Counted from the stretch's first letter, positions 50,728-62,521 are shown. The stretch: DNA of 64,000 nucleotides from Corynebacterium sp. 122RC1 (GCF_024580955.1 NZ_JANIKD010000009.1:29240-93239); one strand, 5' to 3'. Translations and numbers: made by a program. The notes: generated from the letters alone by a model not told the origin.

Positions 50728-51336
50728 ATGGTTCGGCAGCGAATGACAGGGAAACAGCGCCGCGAACAGCTCATCACCATTGGGCGTTCGGTGTTTGCGG
50801 AGCGTGGCTTCGACGGCGCATCCGTGGAGGAAATCGCCTCACGGGCAGGGGTGACAAAACCCGTGGTCTACGAGCATTTTGGTGGTAAAGAGGGCCTGTA
50901 TGCGGTGGTGGTGGATCGTGAAATGATCCGCCTGGAGCAGCTCGTCACCGAGGCGCTGGAAACGGGGCGCTCCAAGGCGCGCATTGAGCAGGCCGTCCTC
51001 GCGCTGCTTGGCTACGTTGAAGATGAAACCGATGGCTTCCAGATCTTGGTGCGTGATATGACCCCCGGCCAGGGCCGATCGTATTCCACCTTGCTCAACG
51101 ACTTCGTGGCGCAAGTCTCCCACATCCTGGCCAATGCCTTCACACGCCAAGGAATCAATCCGGAATATGCGGTGTTGTACGGGCAGGCGCTGGTGGGCAT
51201 GGTGTCCATGACCGCCCAGTGGTGGTTGGACCAACGCCAAATGGAGGATGCTCCCAGCAAAGAGGAGGTTGCAGCGCACATCGTGAACCTGAGCTGGAAC
51301 GGCCTCGCCGGCATGGAAGCAGAACCGCGGCTCTAA
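50728..51336 (+). CDS. TetR-family transcriptional regulator
   Basis: Protein of 202 aa. The DNA-binding domain is canonical: EQLITIGRSVFAERGFDGAS, VEEIASRAGVTKPVVYEHF and GGKEGLYAVVVDRE. The ligand domain ends with a helix rich in Trp (TAQWWLDQRQ). ATG 50728 is taken as start, leaderless after TAGGGT. It sits between the hydrogenase locus and mfd and probably regulates itself. A role with mfd or the hydrogenase genes is unproven. Confidence 0.88.
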   Translation: MVRQRMTGKQRREQLITIGRSVFAERGFDGASVEEIASRAGVTKPVVYEHFGGKEGLYAVVVDREMIRLEQLVTEALETGRSKARIEQAVLALLGYVEDETDGFQILVRDMTPGQGRSYSTLLNDFVAQVSHILANAFTRQGINPEYAVLYGQALVGMVSMTAQWWLDQRQMEDAPSKEEVAAHIVNLSWNGLAGMEAEPRL

Positions 51337-51359
51337 GCCCCAAAAGGAGAAACACGGAA

Positions 51360-54300
51360 GTGGCCCCACACGGCAACCCACACGACAACCCGCCAGCACC
51401 AACTCCAGCAACAGGCGCGCCCGCGACCCCTATGCTCGCCGGGTTGCTGAAAGTCGCGGCCTCTGACCCCAAGCTCAAGGGCGTGCTGCGAAACGTCGGC
51501 GAGCCGCACCTCCACCTCACCTCGCTGCCCCAGGCACGTCCGTGGGCACTGGCAACCTTGGCGCAGGCGGCGCCGGTGCTCGTCGTCACCGCGACCGGCC
51601 GCGAGGCCGAAGATCTCAGCGCCGAGCTCGCAGCAATGCTGGGCAACAAGGTGGCGTGGATGCCGGCGTGGGAAACGCTGCCGCACGAACGCCTCAGTCC
51701 GGGCGCAGACATCGTGGGTACACGCGCAAGCATCCTAGACAGGATTTCGCGTGCCGACGACCCCCTGCGCGTTGTAGTCACCGCGGCGAGGGGCGTTGCG
51801 CAACCCATCATGGCTAAGGCGGTGGGCCGGGAGGCGCTGGTGCTGCAAGAAGGCGCGCAGTTCGAGATCGAAGCCCTGCACAACGCGCTGGTGGAGCGCG
51901 CCTATCAACATGTGGACCTGGTGGCCAAGCGCGGTGAGTTTGCCTCCCGCGGTGGCATCGTGGACGTGTTTCCCACCACCGCAGATCAGCCGGTTCGTTT
52001 GGAGTTCTGGGGAGATGAAATCACAGAAATCCGCGAGTTTTCCGTGGCTGACCAGCGCGCCTATACTGAAGCAACGCTAGAGAAAGTCCATATCTACCCG
52101 GCGCGCGAGCTCCTTATCACTGAGCAGGTGCGGGAGCGTGCCGCCGAGCTGGCCACGAAGTTCCAGCAAAACCCCACGTTGCAGGAGTTGCTCACCAAGA
52201 TCTCGGAGGGGATGTACTCCGACGGCATGGAGGCCCTCATCCCGGTGCTGCAGGACGAGCCTCTGGTTCCCCTCATGGAACTCATGCCTCAAGGCACCCA
52301 CGTTGTGGCTCTTGACCCGGAGAAGATCCGCAGGCGCGTGGAAGATCTCCAGGCCACGGATGCGGAGTTCTTAGCCGCGGGCTGGGAGGCAGCGGCGATG
52401 GGTGCCGCAGGCCCGGTGGCAGCGCAAGGTCTTGATCTGGAGGCCAGCTCCTACAGGTCCTATGAGTCCCTGCAGATTTCCGCCCAACGTGCCGGCGGGG
52501 TGTGGTGGACCATGGCGCCCCCAGGTATGTTCGGCGCCGCCGAGAATCAAACCCTTGACCTGGGCTACGAGCCTGGTCCCACCCCGCGCGGTGACCTCAA
52601 AGCCATTGATGAGATGATGGCTTTGCTGCTCGCGCACACCCTCGCCGGAGGGCGCGCCGCCTACATCGCCCCGGCGGCTGGCGCGATTAAGCGCATGCAG
52701 CAACGCTTCGCAGAAAAAGGTATCGCTACTCGGGTTGCCACCCCAGGGTGGGAGCCCAGCCCTGGGGAAGTAACCCTTTACCAGGCACTCAGCCACGCCG
52801 GACTGGTGTTCCCCAAAGTGCGCAAGCATGGAAATGCCCCGGCTGGTCAGGCTCTGCCGCTGGTAGTGGTCACGGAAACGGACCTTACGGGCAACCGCGT
52901 GGGAGACATCGCTGGGGCGAAACGGCGAAAGGCGAAAAAGCGCCACCGCGTGGACCCATTGGCGCTGAAAACCGGCGACTATGTAGTGCATGAAACCCAC
53001 GGCATCGGCCGCTTCCTGCAGATGACCGAGCGCACCATCACTACCGGTGATGAAACCTCCCGCCGCGAATACGTGGTGCTGGAGTACGCGCCCAGCAAGC
53101 GCGGCAACCCGCCAGACCAGCTTTACGTACCCATGGACTCCCTGGATTTGCTGTCCAAATACGTGGGTGGCGAGGCCCCCACGCTTTCCAAGATGGGTGG
53201 CTCTGACTGGAAGAACACCAAAAAGAAGGCCCGCGCCGCGGTCCGTGAGATCGCCGGTGAGCTGGTGGAACTCTACGCCAAGCGGCAATCCGCGCCGGGG
53301 CACGCCTTCGCGCCGGATTCCCCCTGGCAGCAGGAGATGGAAGATAACTTCCCGTTTGTGGAAACGGAAGACCAAATGCTCGCCATCGAGGCCGTGAAAG
53401 AGGACATGGAGAAGCCGGTCCCGATGGACCGAGTGGTAGTGGGTGACGTCGGCTACGGCAAAACTGAAGTTGCCGTGCGAGCTGCCTTCAAGGCTGTTCA
53501 GGACGGCACTCAGGTAGTGGTGCTCGTGCCCACCACGTTGCTTGCGCAGCAGCACTTGGCCACCTTTGAAGAGCGCATGGCTGGGTTCCCCGTGACAATC
53601 AAGGGGCTTTCACGTTTCACCTCCGCGGCGGAAGCAAAGGAGATTTTGCGCGGGCTTGCTGATGGCTCGGTGGACATTGTGATTGGCACCCACCGCCTGC
53701 TGCAAACTGGCGTGCAGTGGAAGAACCTCGGCCTGGTTGTGGTGGATGAGGAACAGCGCTTTGGCGTGGAGCACAAGGAGCACATCAAGGCACTGCGTAC
53801 TCACGTGGACGTGCTCACCATGTCTGCCACGCCAATCCCGCGCACTTTGGAGATGTCCATGGCGGGCATTCGGGAAATGTCCACTATTCTTACCCCGCCT
53901 GAGGACCGCCACCCCATCCTTACTTACGTGGGTGTGCAGGAGGAACAGCAGGTGGCGGCGGCAATTCGCCGCGAGCTGCTGCGCGACGGCCAGGTGTTCT
54001 ATGTGCACAACAAGGTTGCGGACATTGAGAAGAAGGCCCGCGAGCTGCGCGACCTCGTTCCCGAGGCCCGCATCGTGGTGGCGCACGGCCAGATGAGTGA
54101 GGAGCTTCTGGAGCGCACGGTGCAGGGCTTCTGGGATAGGGAATATGACGTGCTGGTGTGTACCACAATCGTGGAAACAGGTTTGGACATCGCCAACGCC
54201 AACACCCTCATCGTGGAGAACGCACACCACATGGGCTTGAGCCAACTGCACCAGTTGCGTGGGCGTGTGGGCCGTTCCCGCCAGCGCGGCTACGCCTACT

Positions 54301-55217
54301 TCCTTTACCCCAAGGGGGTCACGCTCACTGAGACCTCCTACGATCGTTTGGCTACCATCGCCGCAAACAATGATCTGGGTGCCGGCATGGCAGTGGCCAT
54401 GAAGGACCTGGAGATGCGTGGCGCTGGCAACGTGCTCGGCGCGCAACAGTCCGGACACATCGCGGGCGTGGGCTTTGACCTCTACGTTCGTCTGGTGGGG
54501 GAGGCCGTGGAGGCCTACCGGGCGATGGCAGACGGCAAGGTGGTGGATGCCACGGAGCAGGGCCCCAAGGAAATTCGCATTGACCTGCCGGTGGACGCCC
54601 ACATCCCGGAGAAGTTCATCAACGCCGAGCGCCTGCGCCTGGAGGTGTACCGCAAGCTGGCTTCCGCCCAGTCTGAGGCAGATATTCGGCTGGTGGTGGA
54701 GGAGATGGAGGACCGCTTCGGCCCCGTCCCCGCCGAGGTTCAGCGCCTGCTTGCGGTGGCGCGATTGCGCCTTGCTGCCCGTGCGGCCGGGATTTCCGAC
54801 ATCGGCGTGCAAGGCACTCGCATCAAGATCCACCCGGTGGAGTTGCCGGATTCCAAGCAGGTCCGCCTCAAGCGCCTGCAGCCTTCCGCAACGTTCCGCG
54901 CAGCGGCGAAGGCTATCCAGTTGAGCTTCCCCAAGCAGGGGCGAAACGTCACGGACAAACCGTTGCGCGACGTAGAGCTGCTGCAATGGGTTGCGGACTT
55001 CCTGCACCAAATGTTTGAGGTGGAACGCGTCAATGTTGCAGGCGGAAAACTGGAAGAATTGCCGACGCTGCCAAGCGCCAGCCCCAGCAGCGCCCGCGCG
55101 CGGGAGACGGCACCACGCTCCGCGGCCAGGTCTGCCCGTTCCGTGGTGGTCACCGACGATGACCTGGATTACGAGGACAAGCGTGAGGCCAGGCGGCGGA
55201 AGTACCGCCTGCGCTAG
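51360..55217 (+). CDS. mfd: transcription-repair coupling factor Mfd
   Basis: Protein of about 1285 aa that removes stalled RNA polymerase and recruits UvrA. The N-terminal UvrB-like module includes [14 protein letters not shown] and [12 protein letters not shown]. The polymerase-interacting domain starts at [14 protein letters not shown]. The translocase has [41 protein letters not shown] and [18 protein letters not shown]-terminal domain ends in Lys/Arg-rich residues. GTG 51360 has AAGGAG about 11 nt upstream; ATG 51432 is an alternative, since the first 24 residues are a Pro/Thr/Ala-rich segment. Confidence 0.96.
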   Translation: MAPHGNPHDNPPAPTPATGAPATPMLAGLLKVAASDPKLKGVLRNVGEPHLHLTSLPQARPWALATLAQAAPVLVVTATGREAEDLSAELAAMLGNKVAWMPAWETLPHERLSPGADIVGTRASILDRISRADDPLRVVVTAARGVAQPIMAKAVGREALVLQEGAQFEIEALHNALVERAYQHVDLVAKRGEFASRGGIVDVFPTTADQPVRLEFWGDEITEIREFSVADQRAYTEATLEKVHIYPARELLITEQVRERAAELATKFQQNPTLQELLTKISEGMYSDGMEALIPVLQDEPLVPLMELMPQGTHVVALDPEKIRRRVEDLQATDAEFLAAGWEAAAMGAAGPVAAQGLDLEASSYRSYESLQISAQRAGGVWWTMAPPGMFGAAENQTLDLGYEPGPTPRGDLKAIDEMMALLLAHTLAGGRAAYIAPAAGAIKRMQQRFAEKGIATRVATPGWEPSPGEVTLYQALSHAGLVFPKVRKHGNAPAGQALPLVVVTETDLTGNRVGDIAGAKRRKAKKRHRVDPLALKTGDYVVHETHGIGRFLQMTERTITTGDETSRREYVVLEYAPSKRGNPPDQLYVPMDSLDLLSKYVGGEAPTLSKMGGSDWKNTKKKARAAVREIAGELVELYAKRQSAPGHAFAPDSPWQQEMEDNFPFVETEDQMLAIEAVKEDMEKPVPMDRVVVGDVGYGKTEVAVRAAFKAVQDGTQVVVLVPTTLLAQQHLATFEERMAGFPVTIKGLSRFTSAAEAKEILRGLADGSVDIVIGTHRLLQTGVQWKNLGLVVVDEEQRFGVEHKEHIKALRTHVDVLTMSATPIPRTLEMSMAGIREMSTILTPPEDRHPILTYVGVQEEQQVAAAIRRELLRDGQVFYVHNKVADIEKKARELRDLVPEARIVVAHGQMSEELLERTVQGFWDREYDVLVCTTIVETGLDIANANTLIVENAHHMGLSQLHQLRGRVGRSRQRGYAYFLYPKGVTLTETSYDRLATIAANNDLGAGMAVAMKDLEMRGAGNVLGAQQSGHIAGVGFDLYVRLVGEAVEAYRAMADGKVVDATEQGPKEIRIDLPVDAHIPEKFINAERLRLEVYRKLASAQSEADIRLVVEEMEDRFGPVPAEVQRLLAVARLRLAARAAGISDIGVQGTRIKIHPVELPDSKQVRLKRLQPSATFRAAAKAIQLSFPKQGRNVTDKPLRDVELLQWVADFLHQMFEVERVNVAGGKLEELPTLPSASPSSARARETAPRSAARSARSVVVTDDDLDYEDKREARRRKYRLR

Positions 55218-55227
55218 GGGAGGGTAC

Positions 55228-55563
55228 ATGCCACACAATTCCGGAAACGGTACCTCACCGCAGGTGCGCGGCCAGTTAGTGGACTCCCAAGGCCGCTGCC
55301 AGCACTATCATTCACAGCTTGATGTGGTGGCAAACAAGTGCGTCACCTGCGGTCAGTGGTGGGCGTGCCACAAGTGCCACGAAGAGGCCCAAGGCCACCG
55401 ATTTGGGCCCATGCCCACCAATCAACTGGGCGCGATGTGCTGCGCCTGCGGCGAGGTGATGACCTACCCCCAATACGCCGCACAGCCGCACTGCCCCTCC
55501 TGCCAGCATCCCTTTAACCCCGGCTGCCACCTGCACGCGCCGATCTACTGGCAGTTGGGGTGA
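55228..55563 (+). CDS. CHY zinc-finger protein
   Basis: Protein of 111 aa with a CHY-type zinc finger: CQHYHSQLDVVANKC, CGQWWACHKCHEEAQGHRFG, MCCACGEVMTYPQY and CPSCQHPFNPGCHLH. It has about a dozen Cys and His residues for several zinc ions. It starts at ATG 55228 with AGGGG upstream, 10 nt after the mfd stop. Function in bacteria unknown. Confidence 0.85.
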   Translation: MPHNSGNGTSPQVRGQLVDSQGRCQHYHSQLDVVANKCVTCGQWWACHKCHEEAQGHRFGPMPTNQLGAMCCACGEVMTYPQYAAQPHCPSCQHPFNPGCHLHAPIYWQLG

Positions 55564-55593
55564 GCGCTGGGCGCGTCGGCACGCTCCTTGGAT

Positions 55594-57075
55594 CTAGAGG
55601 GAGAGCTGACCGCTTGCCAGGCCCCACACCGACGCCACCGAACCAGCGGCTACCAGAGCAACCACACACCATTCGAAGGCATTGAACACCCGTTCGCGCT
55701 GGGCGAGGCGAGTCCACACGTAGGGCAGCAGACCTGGTAGCACGGCGAGGGCACCGAAGAGGATGTATTTGGGGTCGGCGGCGTACAACAGCCACAGGGA
55801 GTACACGAACGCCAGCAGGCCAACAGCACCGTGGCGCATGTTGCTTTGGCGTGGCACCTGCGGGCCGGAGTCATTGAAGCGGCTGCCAGCGTGCGGATGG
55901 GTGATGCCCCGGCCGCGGGTGGCCAACAGCACCAGGTAGAGCGCGGAGAAGGTGTATGGCAGCAGGTACATCACGGTGGCAAGCTGCACCATGGAAACGT
56001 AAGTGGTTTCGTTGAGGAAGAACACCACCACCCACAATTGAATCACCACGGTGGAGATGAGCTGTGCCACCCACGGGGCGCCGTTGGCATTGATGCGCCC
56101 TGCCACCTGCGGCAACAGCCGGTCCGCGGCCATCATGGCGATCGGCTCCGCGCACAACATCTGCCAAGACACATAGGCCCCCAGCACGCTCAAGCACAGG
56201 CCAATGGAGACCAACGCCGCACCCCACGGCCCCACCACGGCCTCCAGGACGGCGGCCATGGAGTTGTCCGGTAGCGCGGCCAGCTCCGCCTGGGTGAGCA
56301 CGCCAAAGCTCAGGGAGGAAACCGTCACCAACAGCACCAATACGGTGAGGAACCCGATCACCGTGGCGCGACCGATGTCCGCGCGGGTCTTCGCCTGCTT
56401 GGAGTACACGCTCGCACCTTCCACGCCGATGAACACCCACACCGTGAACAGCATGATGCCCTGCACCTGGTCAAACACGCTCACCGAGCTTGCCTCGCCC
56501 CAGAAATCCAAGGTGAAACGATCCCAACTAAAGCCCAGGAACGCAACCAACACCACAAAGCACAGGATCGGCAGGAGCTTGGCGATGGTTGTCACCGCGT
56601 TCATCACCGCCGCCTGCTTGATTCCGCGGGTCAGCCCGGCGAACACCAGCCAAGTAAGCGCCGAAACAGCGATCGCCTGGGTGAGCCTGTGGTCTTGGTC
56701 GAACCACGGAATGTAGTGGCCGATAGTGCTAAAGAACAAGGTGGCGTAGCCCACCTGCGCGATCACCGAGCCGAGCCAGTAGCCCCAGCCTGAGGCAAAG
56801 CCAATGAAATCTCCCAGCCCGGCGCGCACGTAGGAGTACACGCCCGCGTCCAGGTAGGGCTTGCGCTGCGCCAGAATGTGAAACACGAACGCTACGCTGA
56901 GCATGCCCACGCCGGCGATCGCCCAGCCGATGAGCATAGCGCCGGGTGCTGCCACCGATGCGATGTTTTGCGGCAGCGAGAAAATGCCCGCGCCGATGGT
57001 GGAGCCAATGATAATGCCCACCAGCGTCCACATGGGGACGGTATGCGCTTTGGGCTGGGAGTTTTGTTCTGACAC
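55594..57075 (-). CDS. lysI: basic amino acid permease, probable L-lysine transporter
   Basis: Protein of 493 aa with about 12-13 membrane segments of the APC basic amino acid/polyamine antiporter family: GIIIGSTIGAGIFSLPQNIA (first segment), WGYWLGSVIAQVGYA and FIGVEGASVYS. LysI of C. glutamicum lies in the same neighbourhood (next to enolase), which is the basis for the symbol; lysine specificity is inferred. GTG 57075 is 8 nt after TACGAT, so the mRNA is probably leaderless. Divergent from mazG. Confidence 0.82.
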   Translation of the reverse strand: MSEQNSQPKAHTVPMWTLVGIIIGSTIGAGIFSLPQNIASVAAPGAMLIGWAIAGVGMLSVAFVFHILAQRKPYLDAGVYSYVRAGLGDFIGFASGWGYWLGSVIAQVGYATLFFSTIGHYIPWFDQDHRLTQAIAVSALTWLVFAGLTRGIKQAAVMNAVTTIAKLLPILCFVVLVAFLGFSWDRFTLDFWGEASSVSVFDQVQGIMLFTVWVFIGVEGASVYSKQAKTRADIGRATVIGFLTVLVLLVTVSSLSFGVLTQAELAALPDNSMAAVLEAVVGPWGAALVSIGLCLSVLGAYVSWQMLCAEPIAMMAADRLLPQVAGRINANGAPWVAQLISTVVIQLWVVVFFLNETTYVSMVQLATVMYLLPYTFSALYLVLLATRGRGITHPHAGSRFNDSGPQVPRQSNMRHGAVGLLAFVYSLWLLYAADPKYILFGALAVLPGLLPYVWTRLAQRERVFNAFEWCVVALVAAGSVASVWGLASGQLSL

Positions 57076-57083
57076 GAGGAAAC

Positions 57084-57089
57084 ATCGTA
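57084..57089 (-). promoter_or_regulatory. -10 of lysI (leaderless)
   Basis: TACGAT on the minus strand, 8 nt before the GTG at 57075; it decided the start choice. The 150-bp gap to mazG also has GGGGCGAGCTCTGG twice (57121-57134 and 57145-57158). Confidence 0.5.
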
Positions 57090-57213
57090 TCGGATCAACC
57101 AGGTGAGCAAAACGGGCTCTGGGGCGAGCTCTGGTGCGGGTTCGGGGGCGAGCTCTGGAGGTGCATGGATGCGTGCTGGTTCTGCGGGTGCCGAACCTGG
57201 TTGCCACGGCGGC

Positions 57214-57219
57214 TAGGAT
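57214..57219 (+). promoter_or_regulatory. -10 of mazG (leaderless)
   Basis: TAGGAT, 6 nt before the ATG at 57226. Confidence 0.5.
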
Positions 57220-57225
57220 GGCACC

Positions 57226-57822
57226 ATGACCGTTTTGCTCCTCGATTCCCGCTGGCCCTCCATGGTGCCCTTTGACCTGCTTGGATCCCTGCAAGGAACC
57301 TGCACGTTCACCGATGAAGTGCCTGTGGGGGTTCGATGGAATCTCCCGGATCATATCGCCGCCGGCCCGGACACCATCTTGGTGAGTACCAATGCGTGGG
57401 ACCCGCAGGTGCACCAGGCGATCACCCGCGGTGATGAGGTGCTTGAGGTCCCTTCGCGTACCGACGCCACCGGCACGGCCGTTGCCCTGATGCGGCAGGC
57501 GCTGCGCCGAGGCGAGTGGGAACAATCCCAAACGCACGCCTCCTTAGTGCCCTATCTGCTGGAGGAATCGCAGGAATTCGTGGAGGCCGTGCGCGATGGT
57601 TTGGGCGATGAGGCCATTCGTGATGAACTCGGCGACCTGCTCCTGCAGGTGCTCTTCCACGCTGAAATTGCCGACCGCCGTGGCGCCTTTGACTTTTCCG
57701 GCGTGGCCCAAGCATTTGTGGATAAGATGGCAGCTCGGCAGCCGTACCTCTTTGACGGCAGCACAGGAATCGTGAGCATTGAGGAACAAGAAGAACTCTG
57801 GCAAAAAGGGAAAAAGGCCTAA
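57226..57822 (+). CDS. mazG: MazG-family nucleoside triphosphate pyrophosphohydrolase
   Basis: Protein of 198 aa. The catalytic helices read LLEESQEFVEAV and DELGDLLLQVLFHAEIADRR, the EExxE...ExxD metal-binding pattern of MazG. It follows about 90 N-terminal residues that match no common domain but recall the N-terminus of actinobacterial MazG proteins. It hydrolyses damaged or surplus NTPs. ATG 57226 is 6 nt after TAGGAT, fitting a leaderless mRNA. Confidence 0.85.
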   Translation: MTVLLLDSRWPSMVPFDLLGSLQGTCTFTDEVPVGVRWNLPDHIAAGPDTILVSTNAWDPQVHQAITRGDEVLEVPSRTDATGTAVALMRQALRRGEWEQSQTHASLVPYLLEESQEFVEAVRDGLGDEAIRDELGDLLLQVLFHAEIADRRGAFDFSGVAQAFVDKMAARQPYLFDGSTGIVSIEEQEELWQKGKKA

Positions 57823-57837
57823 CCGGAAAGGAACTTT

Positions 57838-58614
57838 GTGGGGCGGAAAGCGGCAGGTTGTGGCCTAGGAGTGATCCTGGCGGTGGTGCTGGTGATCTCC
57901 TTTGTGGGCTGGGCTCTTTCTTTTTTGGGTGGCCAAGCCCCGATCCGTCAAATGCAACCAGTGCCTGTGGATATGCCCCCGGCGCGCGGTGCTGCCGTGC
58001 CGGCCATCGACGTTCACGCCCCCGGCCGCACCTCAGACAAACTCACGTTCTGGGCTGACCCGTTGGCCGCGGAAATCGGAGTGAGCTCGGCGGCAATCAG
58101 GGCGTACGGGAACGCAGAACTCATTGCCCAAGATGCTTGGCCCACCTGCAACCTCTCCTGGAACACCCTGGCTGGCTTGGGGTACGTGGAAACCCGCCAC
58201 GGGACGTACTCCGGCAGCTTATTCAATTCCCGGCAAATCGACGAAAACGGCTACGTTCTTCCCCCAATCCTCGGCCCGGCCCTCGACGGCTCGCCGGGGT
58301 TCGCGGAAATCAGGGATACCGACGGCGGCCGCCTGGACACGGACACCGAATACGACCGCGCGGTTGGCCCCATGCAGTTCATTCCCACTTCCTGGGAGCG
58401 TTTTGGCCTGGACGCCAACGGTGATGGGGTAGCAGACCCCAACCAGATCGACGATGCCGCCCTTTCCGCCGCAAACCTCCTGTGCCAAGGACGGGACCTC
58501 TCCGTACCCGAGCAGTGGCAGGAAGCGATCTTGAGCTACAACCGCTCAAACCAATATGTGATTAACGTGCGCAACGCAGCGGCCTCCTATGCGCTAGGGC
58601 AGCCAGCTTCTTAG
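57838..58614 (+). CDS. secreted lytic murein transglycosylase
   Basis: Protein of 258 aa. One N-terminal hydrophobic segment (GVILAVVLVISFVGWALSFLG) acts as anchor or signal. The transglycosylase fold has LAGLGYVETRHGTYSG, where Glu in the VETRHG block is the likely catalytic acid, then AVGPMQFIPTSWERFG and AILSYNRSNQYV. It cuts the glycan strand of peptidoglycan, like MltB-type enzymes of corynebacteria. GGAAAGGAA precedes the GTG. It lies 15 nt after mazG. Confidence 0.88.
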   Translation: MGRKAAGCGLGVILAVVLVISFVGWALSFLGGQAPIRQMQPVPVDMPPARGAAVPAIDVHAPGRTSDKLTFWADPLAAEIGVSSAAIRAYGNAELIAQDAWPTCNLSWNTLAGLGYVETRHGTYSGSLFNSRQIDENGYVLPPILGPALDGSPGFAEIRDTDGGRLDTDTEYDRAVGPMQFIPTSWERFGLDANGDGVADPNQIDDAALSAANLLCQGRDLSVPEQWQEAILSYNRSNQYVINVRNAAASYALGQPAS

Positions 58615-60139
<1,525 letters not shown>

Positions 60140-60175
60140 AGCCATGAAGCTCAAGCCCAGCGAGGCTTGGGGCTG

Positions 60176-60216
60176 AAAGCGTGCGCTGATATCTCATGGT
60201 GTCAGCGCACGCTTTT
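60176..60216 (+). terminator. rho-independent terminator of eno
   Basis: AAAGCGTGCGCTGA pairs perfectly with TCAGCGCACGCTTT around a 12-nt loop and ends in TTTT. Confidence 0.9.
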
Positions 60217-60230
60217 GTGACTATTGAGGT

Positions 60231-60236
60231 TATGAT
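60231..60236 (+). promoter_or_regulatory. -10 of ftsB
   Basis: TATGAT, 9 nt before the ATG at 60246 and just after the eno terminator. Confidence 0.55.
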
Positions 60237-60245
60237 TAATTCGTT

Positions 60246-60773
60246 ATGGTGTTTTCAAAACGACGCGCAGTTCCGGTGGTGAACCGGAACTCAAAGCGCA
60301 GCAAGCCACAAGCGAAGGTGCGGCCGCGCGTCCGGCTGAATAGCCGCGGGGTGGTAGCACTTGCTGTTGTAGTGGTGGTCGTTTTGTTGGTAATCCTGCT
60401 GCCGCTGCGCATCTACATGCAGCAGCGCGCCGAAATTGTGCGAGTGACCGCACAGATCCAGGCCAATGAGGCGGAAAAGCAACGCCTGCTTACAGAAATT
60501 GAGAAGTACAACAACCCGGCTTATGTGCAGGAGCAAGCCCGAGCTCGCCTGGGTGTGATTGAGCCTGGGGAATTGGCGTTTCGCGTAATTGATCCATCCC
60601 TCCAAGCGCGCGGTACGGAGTTGCAAGACACCACGGAGAATCTACCCGGCGAAAGCCCTTGGTTTGAGCAGCTTTGGGATTCCGTGACCATCCCGGAGCC
60701 AGTTGTCCCGGAGGCCACGCCGGAAATGCAGATGCCACTTGCGCCAGTGGAGGAACCGCCGGCGTCGGAGTGA
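60246..60773 (+). CDS. ftsB: septum formation initiator, FtsB/DivIC family
   Basis: Bitopic membrane protein of 175 aa: a basic cytoplasmic N-terminus, one membrane segment (VVALAVVVVVVLLVILLPL, about 36-54), then a coiled coil (QANEAEKQRLLTEIEKYNNP) with the family block YVQEQARARLGVIEPGE. The last 40 residues are Pro/Glu-rich. It is part of the division complex with FtsL and FtsQ. TATGAT lies 9 nt before the ATG, so it has its own promoter, probably leaderless. Confidence 0.9.
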   Translation: MVFSKRRAVPVVNRNSKRSKPQAKVRPRVRLNSRGVVALAVVVVVVLLVILLPLRIYMQQRAEIVRVTAQIQANEAEKQRLLTEIEKYNNPAYVQEQARARLGVIEPGELAFRVIDPSLQARGTELQDTTENLPGESPWFEQLWDSVTIPEPVVPEATPEMQMPLAPVEEPPASE

Positions 60774-60815
60774 GTGAATGTGAGCTTTTGCCCGCTGCAT
60801 GAGACAATGGGCGCC

Positions 60816-61361
60816 ATGAGTGCCAGTGAACAAGACCTCGCCGTGATTGCAACACAGCTTGGCCGCGAGCCCCGCGGCGTGCTGGAAGTTTCCTACCACA
60901 GCCCCGATGGGGTTCCAGGAGTGGTGAAAACCGCTCCACGTTTGGATGACGGCACCCCTTTCCCAACGCTGTACTACCTCACGGATCCACGGCTTACTGC
61001 GGAGGCATCCCGCCTTGAAGTGGCCCACGTGATGAAGTGGATGACGCAGCGCCTGGAGGAAGACGCAGAGCTGGCGGCAGACTACCGTGCGGCACACGAG
61101 CACTACCTCGAAGTTCGCAACAAGATCGAAGACCTGGGGACTGACTTTTCCGGTGGCGGCATGCCCGACCGAGTAAAATGCCTCCACGTGTTGATCGCAT
61201 ACGCCCTGGCTGAAGGGCCCGATCACTTCCGCTTAGGTACGGAGGCCGTGGCCCTAGCCGCGGAGCACGCCGGCTTGCGCGGGACCGCGATTCCGCAGGA
61301 TTGGCCAACGCTGGAGTCTTTGGGTATTTCCCTGGACCAGTTCGATTTCACCCACGCCTAG
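60816..61361 (+). CDS. DUF501 domain protein
   Basis: Protein of 181 aa of the actinobacterial DUF501 family, found next to ftsB and ppx in this lineage: LGREPRGVLEVSYHSPDG, FPTLYYLTDPRLTAEASRLE and VKCLHVLIAYALAEG. Function unknown; soluble. ATG 60816 is used; ATG 60807 is also possible and no strong ribosome site decides it. Confidence 0.85.
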   Translation: MSASEQDLAVIATQLGREPRGVLEVSYHSPDGVPGVVKTAPRLDDGTPFPTLYYLTDPRLTAEASRLEVAHVMKWMTQRLEEDAELAADYRAAHEHYLEVRNKIEDLGTDFSGGGMPDRVKCLHVLIAYALAEGPDHFRLGTEAVALAAEHAGLRGTAIPQDWPTLESLGISLDQFDFTHA

Positions 61362-61409
61362 ACCGCAAGGCAAACCCAGCGGATTTGAAAGCACAGAAAG
61401 CGAGAGAGA

Positions 61410-62360
61410 ATGCCTCGTCTTGCAGCGATTGACTGCGGCACAAATTCGATTCGTCTGCTCATTGCCGACGTCACCGACGGCACCACCACGGAAGTCCTGC
61501 GCACAATGAAAATCGTGAGGCTGGGCCAGGGCGTGGATGCAACCGGTGAACTTGCCCCCGAAGCTCTGGAACGCACCCAGCAGGCGTTGGAAGAGTACGT
61601 GGAGATCATGAAGCGCGAGCACGTCACCGACCTACGAATGGTGGCAACTTCGGCAACACGCGACGCCTCCAACCGCGATGCATTCTTCGGAATGGCAGCC
61701 AAGCTACTTGGTGACGTCGTTCCCGGCTCCCAGGCGGAGGTGATTACTGGTGAGGAAGAAGCAGCGCTGAGTTTCCAGGGGGCAGTGGCCGACCTTCCAG
61801 CAGATCAAGGGCCTTTCTGCGTGATCGACCTAGGCGGCGGGTCCACCGAGTTTGTGGTGGGTGATGCCGAGGGAACCATCGCCGGCGCCTTCTCAGCGCA
61901 GATGGGTTGCGTGCGCGTGACGGAGCGGATCATGCGCTCGGATCCACCCACCGAGACTGAGGTGGAAATCGCCGCCGACCTGGTGAAGGATCAGATCTCC
62001 ACTGCTACAACGCTTGTACCGATCAGCGAGGCTCGCACGTTTGTGGGCTGCGCAGGAACATTCACGACGATCGCAGCGCTCGCACTGGGTCTGGAGGCTT
62101 ACGATCCGCAGGAGATCCACGGCGCTCGGCTGAGGTTGGAAGGGCTCCGCCCAATCCTGGAGCAGCTCATCACGTCTGACGCCGCCACCCGGCGCCAGCA
62201 GCCAGTGATTCATGAGGGGCGCGCTGATGTGATCGCCGGTGGGGCAGTGGTGGTTTCCGGAATTCTGGACATGATGGAAGACCTCGCGGGTGCCACCGAG
62301 CTGGTGATCTCTGAAAAGGACATTCTGGACGGCATCATCGCGTCTATCGCAACGCGATAG
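61410..62360 (+). CDS. ppx: exopolyphosphatase, Ppx/GppA family
   Basis: Protein of 316 aa with the actin-like ATPase fold: IDCGTNSIRLLIAD (phosphate 1), VATSATRDASNRDAF, the catalytic Glu in TGEEEAALSFQGA, IDLGGGSTEFVVG (phosphate 2) and VGCAGTFTTIAALALG. It removes terminal phosphates from polyphosphate, or acts on pppGpp. The short form without the C-terminal HD domain matches the corynebacterial Ppx proteins encoded near eno. Confidence 0.92.
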   Translation: MPRLAAIDCGTNSIRLLIADVTDGTTTEVLRTMKIVRLGQGVDATGELAPEALERTQQALEEYVEIMKREHVTDLRMVATSATRDASNRDAFFGMAAKLLGDVVPGSQAEVITGEEEAALSFQGAVADLPADQGPFCVIDLGGGSTEFVVGDAEGTIAGAFSAQMGCVRVTERIMRSDPPTETEVEIAADLVKDQISTATTLVPISEARTFVGCAGTFTTIAALALGLEAYDPQEIHGARLRLEGLRPILEQLITSDAATRRQQPVIHEGRADVIAGGAVVVSGILDMMEDLAGATELVISEKDILDGIIASIATR

Positions 62361-62444
62361 GGGATTCCGCTGGCGGTTTTCCCAGTGAGTGAAAGCGAAG
62401 TAGACTAAGCGGGTGCTAGCGGAGCCACGGCGCGCTAGTACTGG

Positions 62445-62521
62445 GCCCCCATAGCCCAATTGGCAGAGGCAGTCGACTTAAAATCGATTCAGTGCGGGTT
62501 CGAGTCCCGCTGGGGGCACCA
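62445..62521 (+). tRNA. tRNA with UAA anticodon (Leu), short variable loop
   Basis: A 77-nt gene including encoded CCA. Acceptor GCCCCCA pairs with TGGGGGC, the anticodon stem GTCGA/TCGAT (last pair weak) encloses CTTAAAA with anticodon TAA, and the T arm is GCGGG-TTCGAGT-CCCGC. The variable region is only about 5 nt, whereas leucine tRNAs are normally class II with a long arm. A strong terminator follows. Confidence 0.85.

Noticed and set aside
53610..55238. A 542-codon open frame opposite mfd
   Set aside because: The sense strand is a complete Mfd with all motifs; the antisense reading is Leu/His-rich without domains.
57121..57158. Repeated GGGGCGAGCTCTGG as a possible CRISPR or iteron array
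   Set aside because: Only two copies with a 10-bp spacer in a G+C-rich gap; no array and no replication genes nearby. No CRISPR array was seen anywhere in the window.
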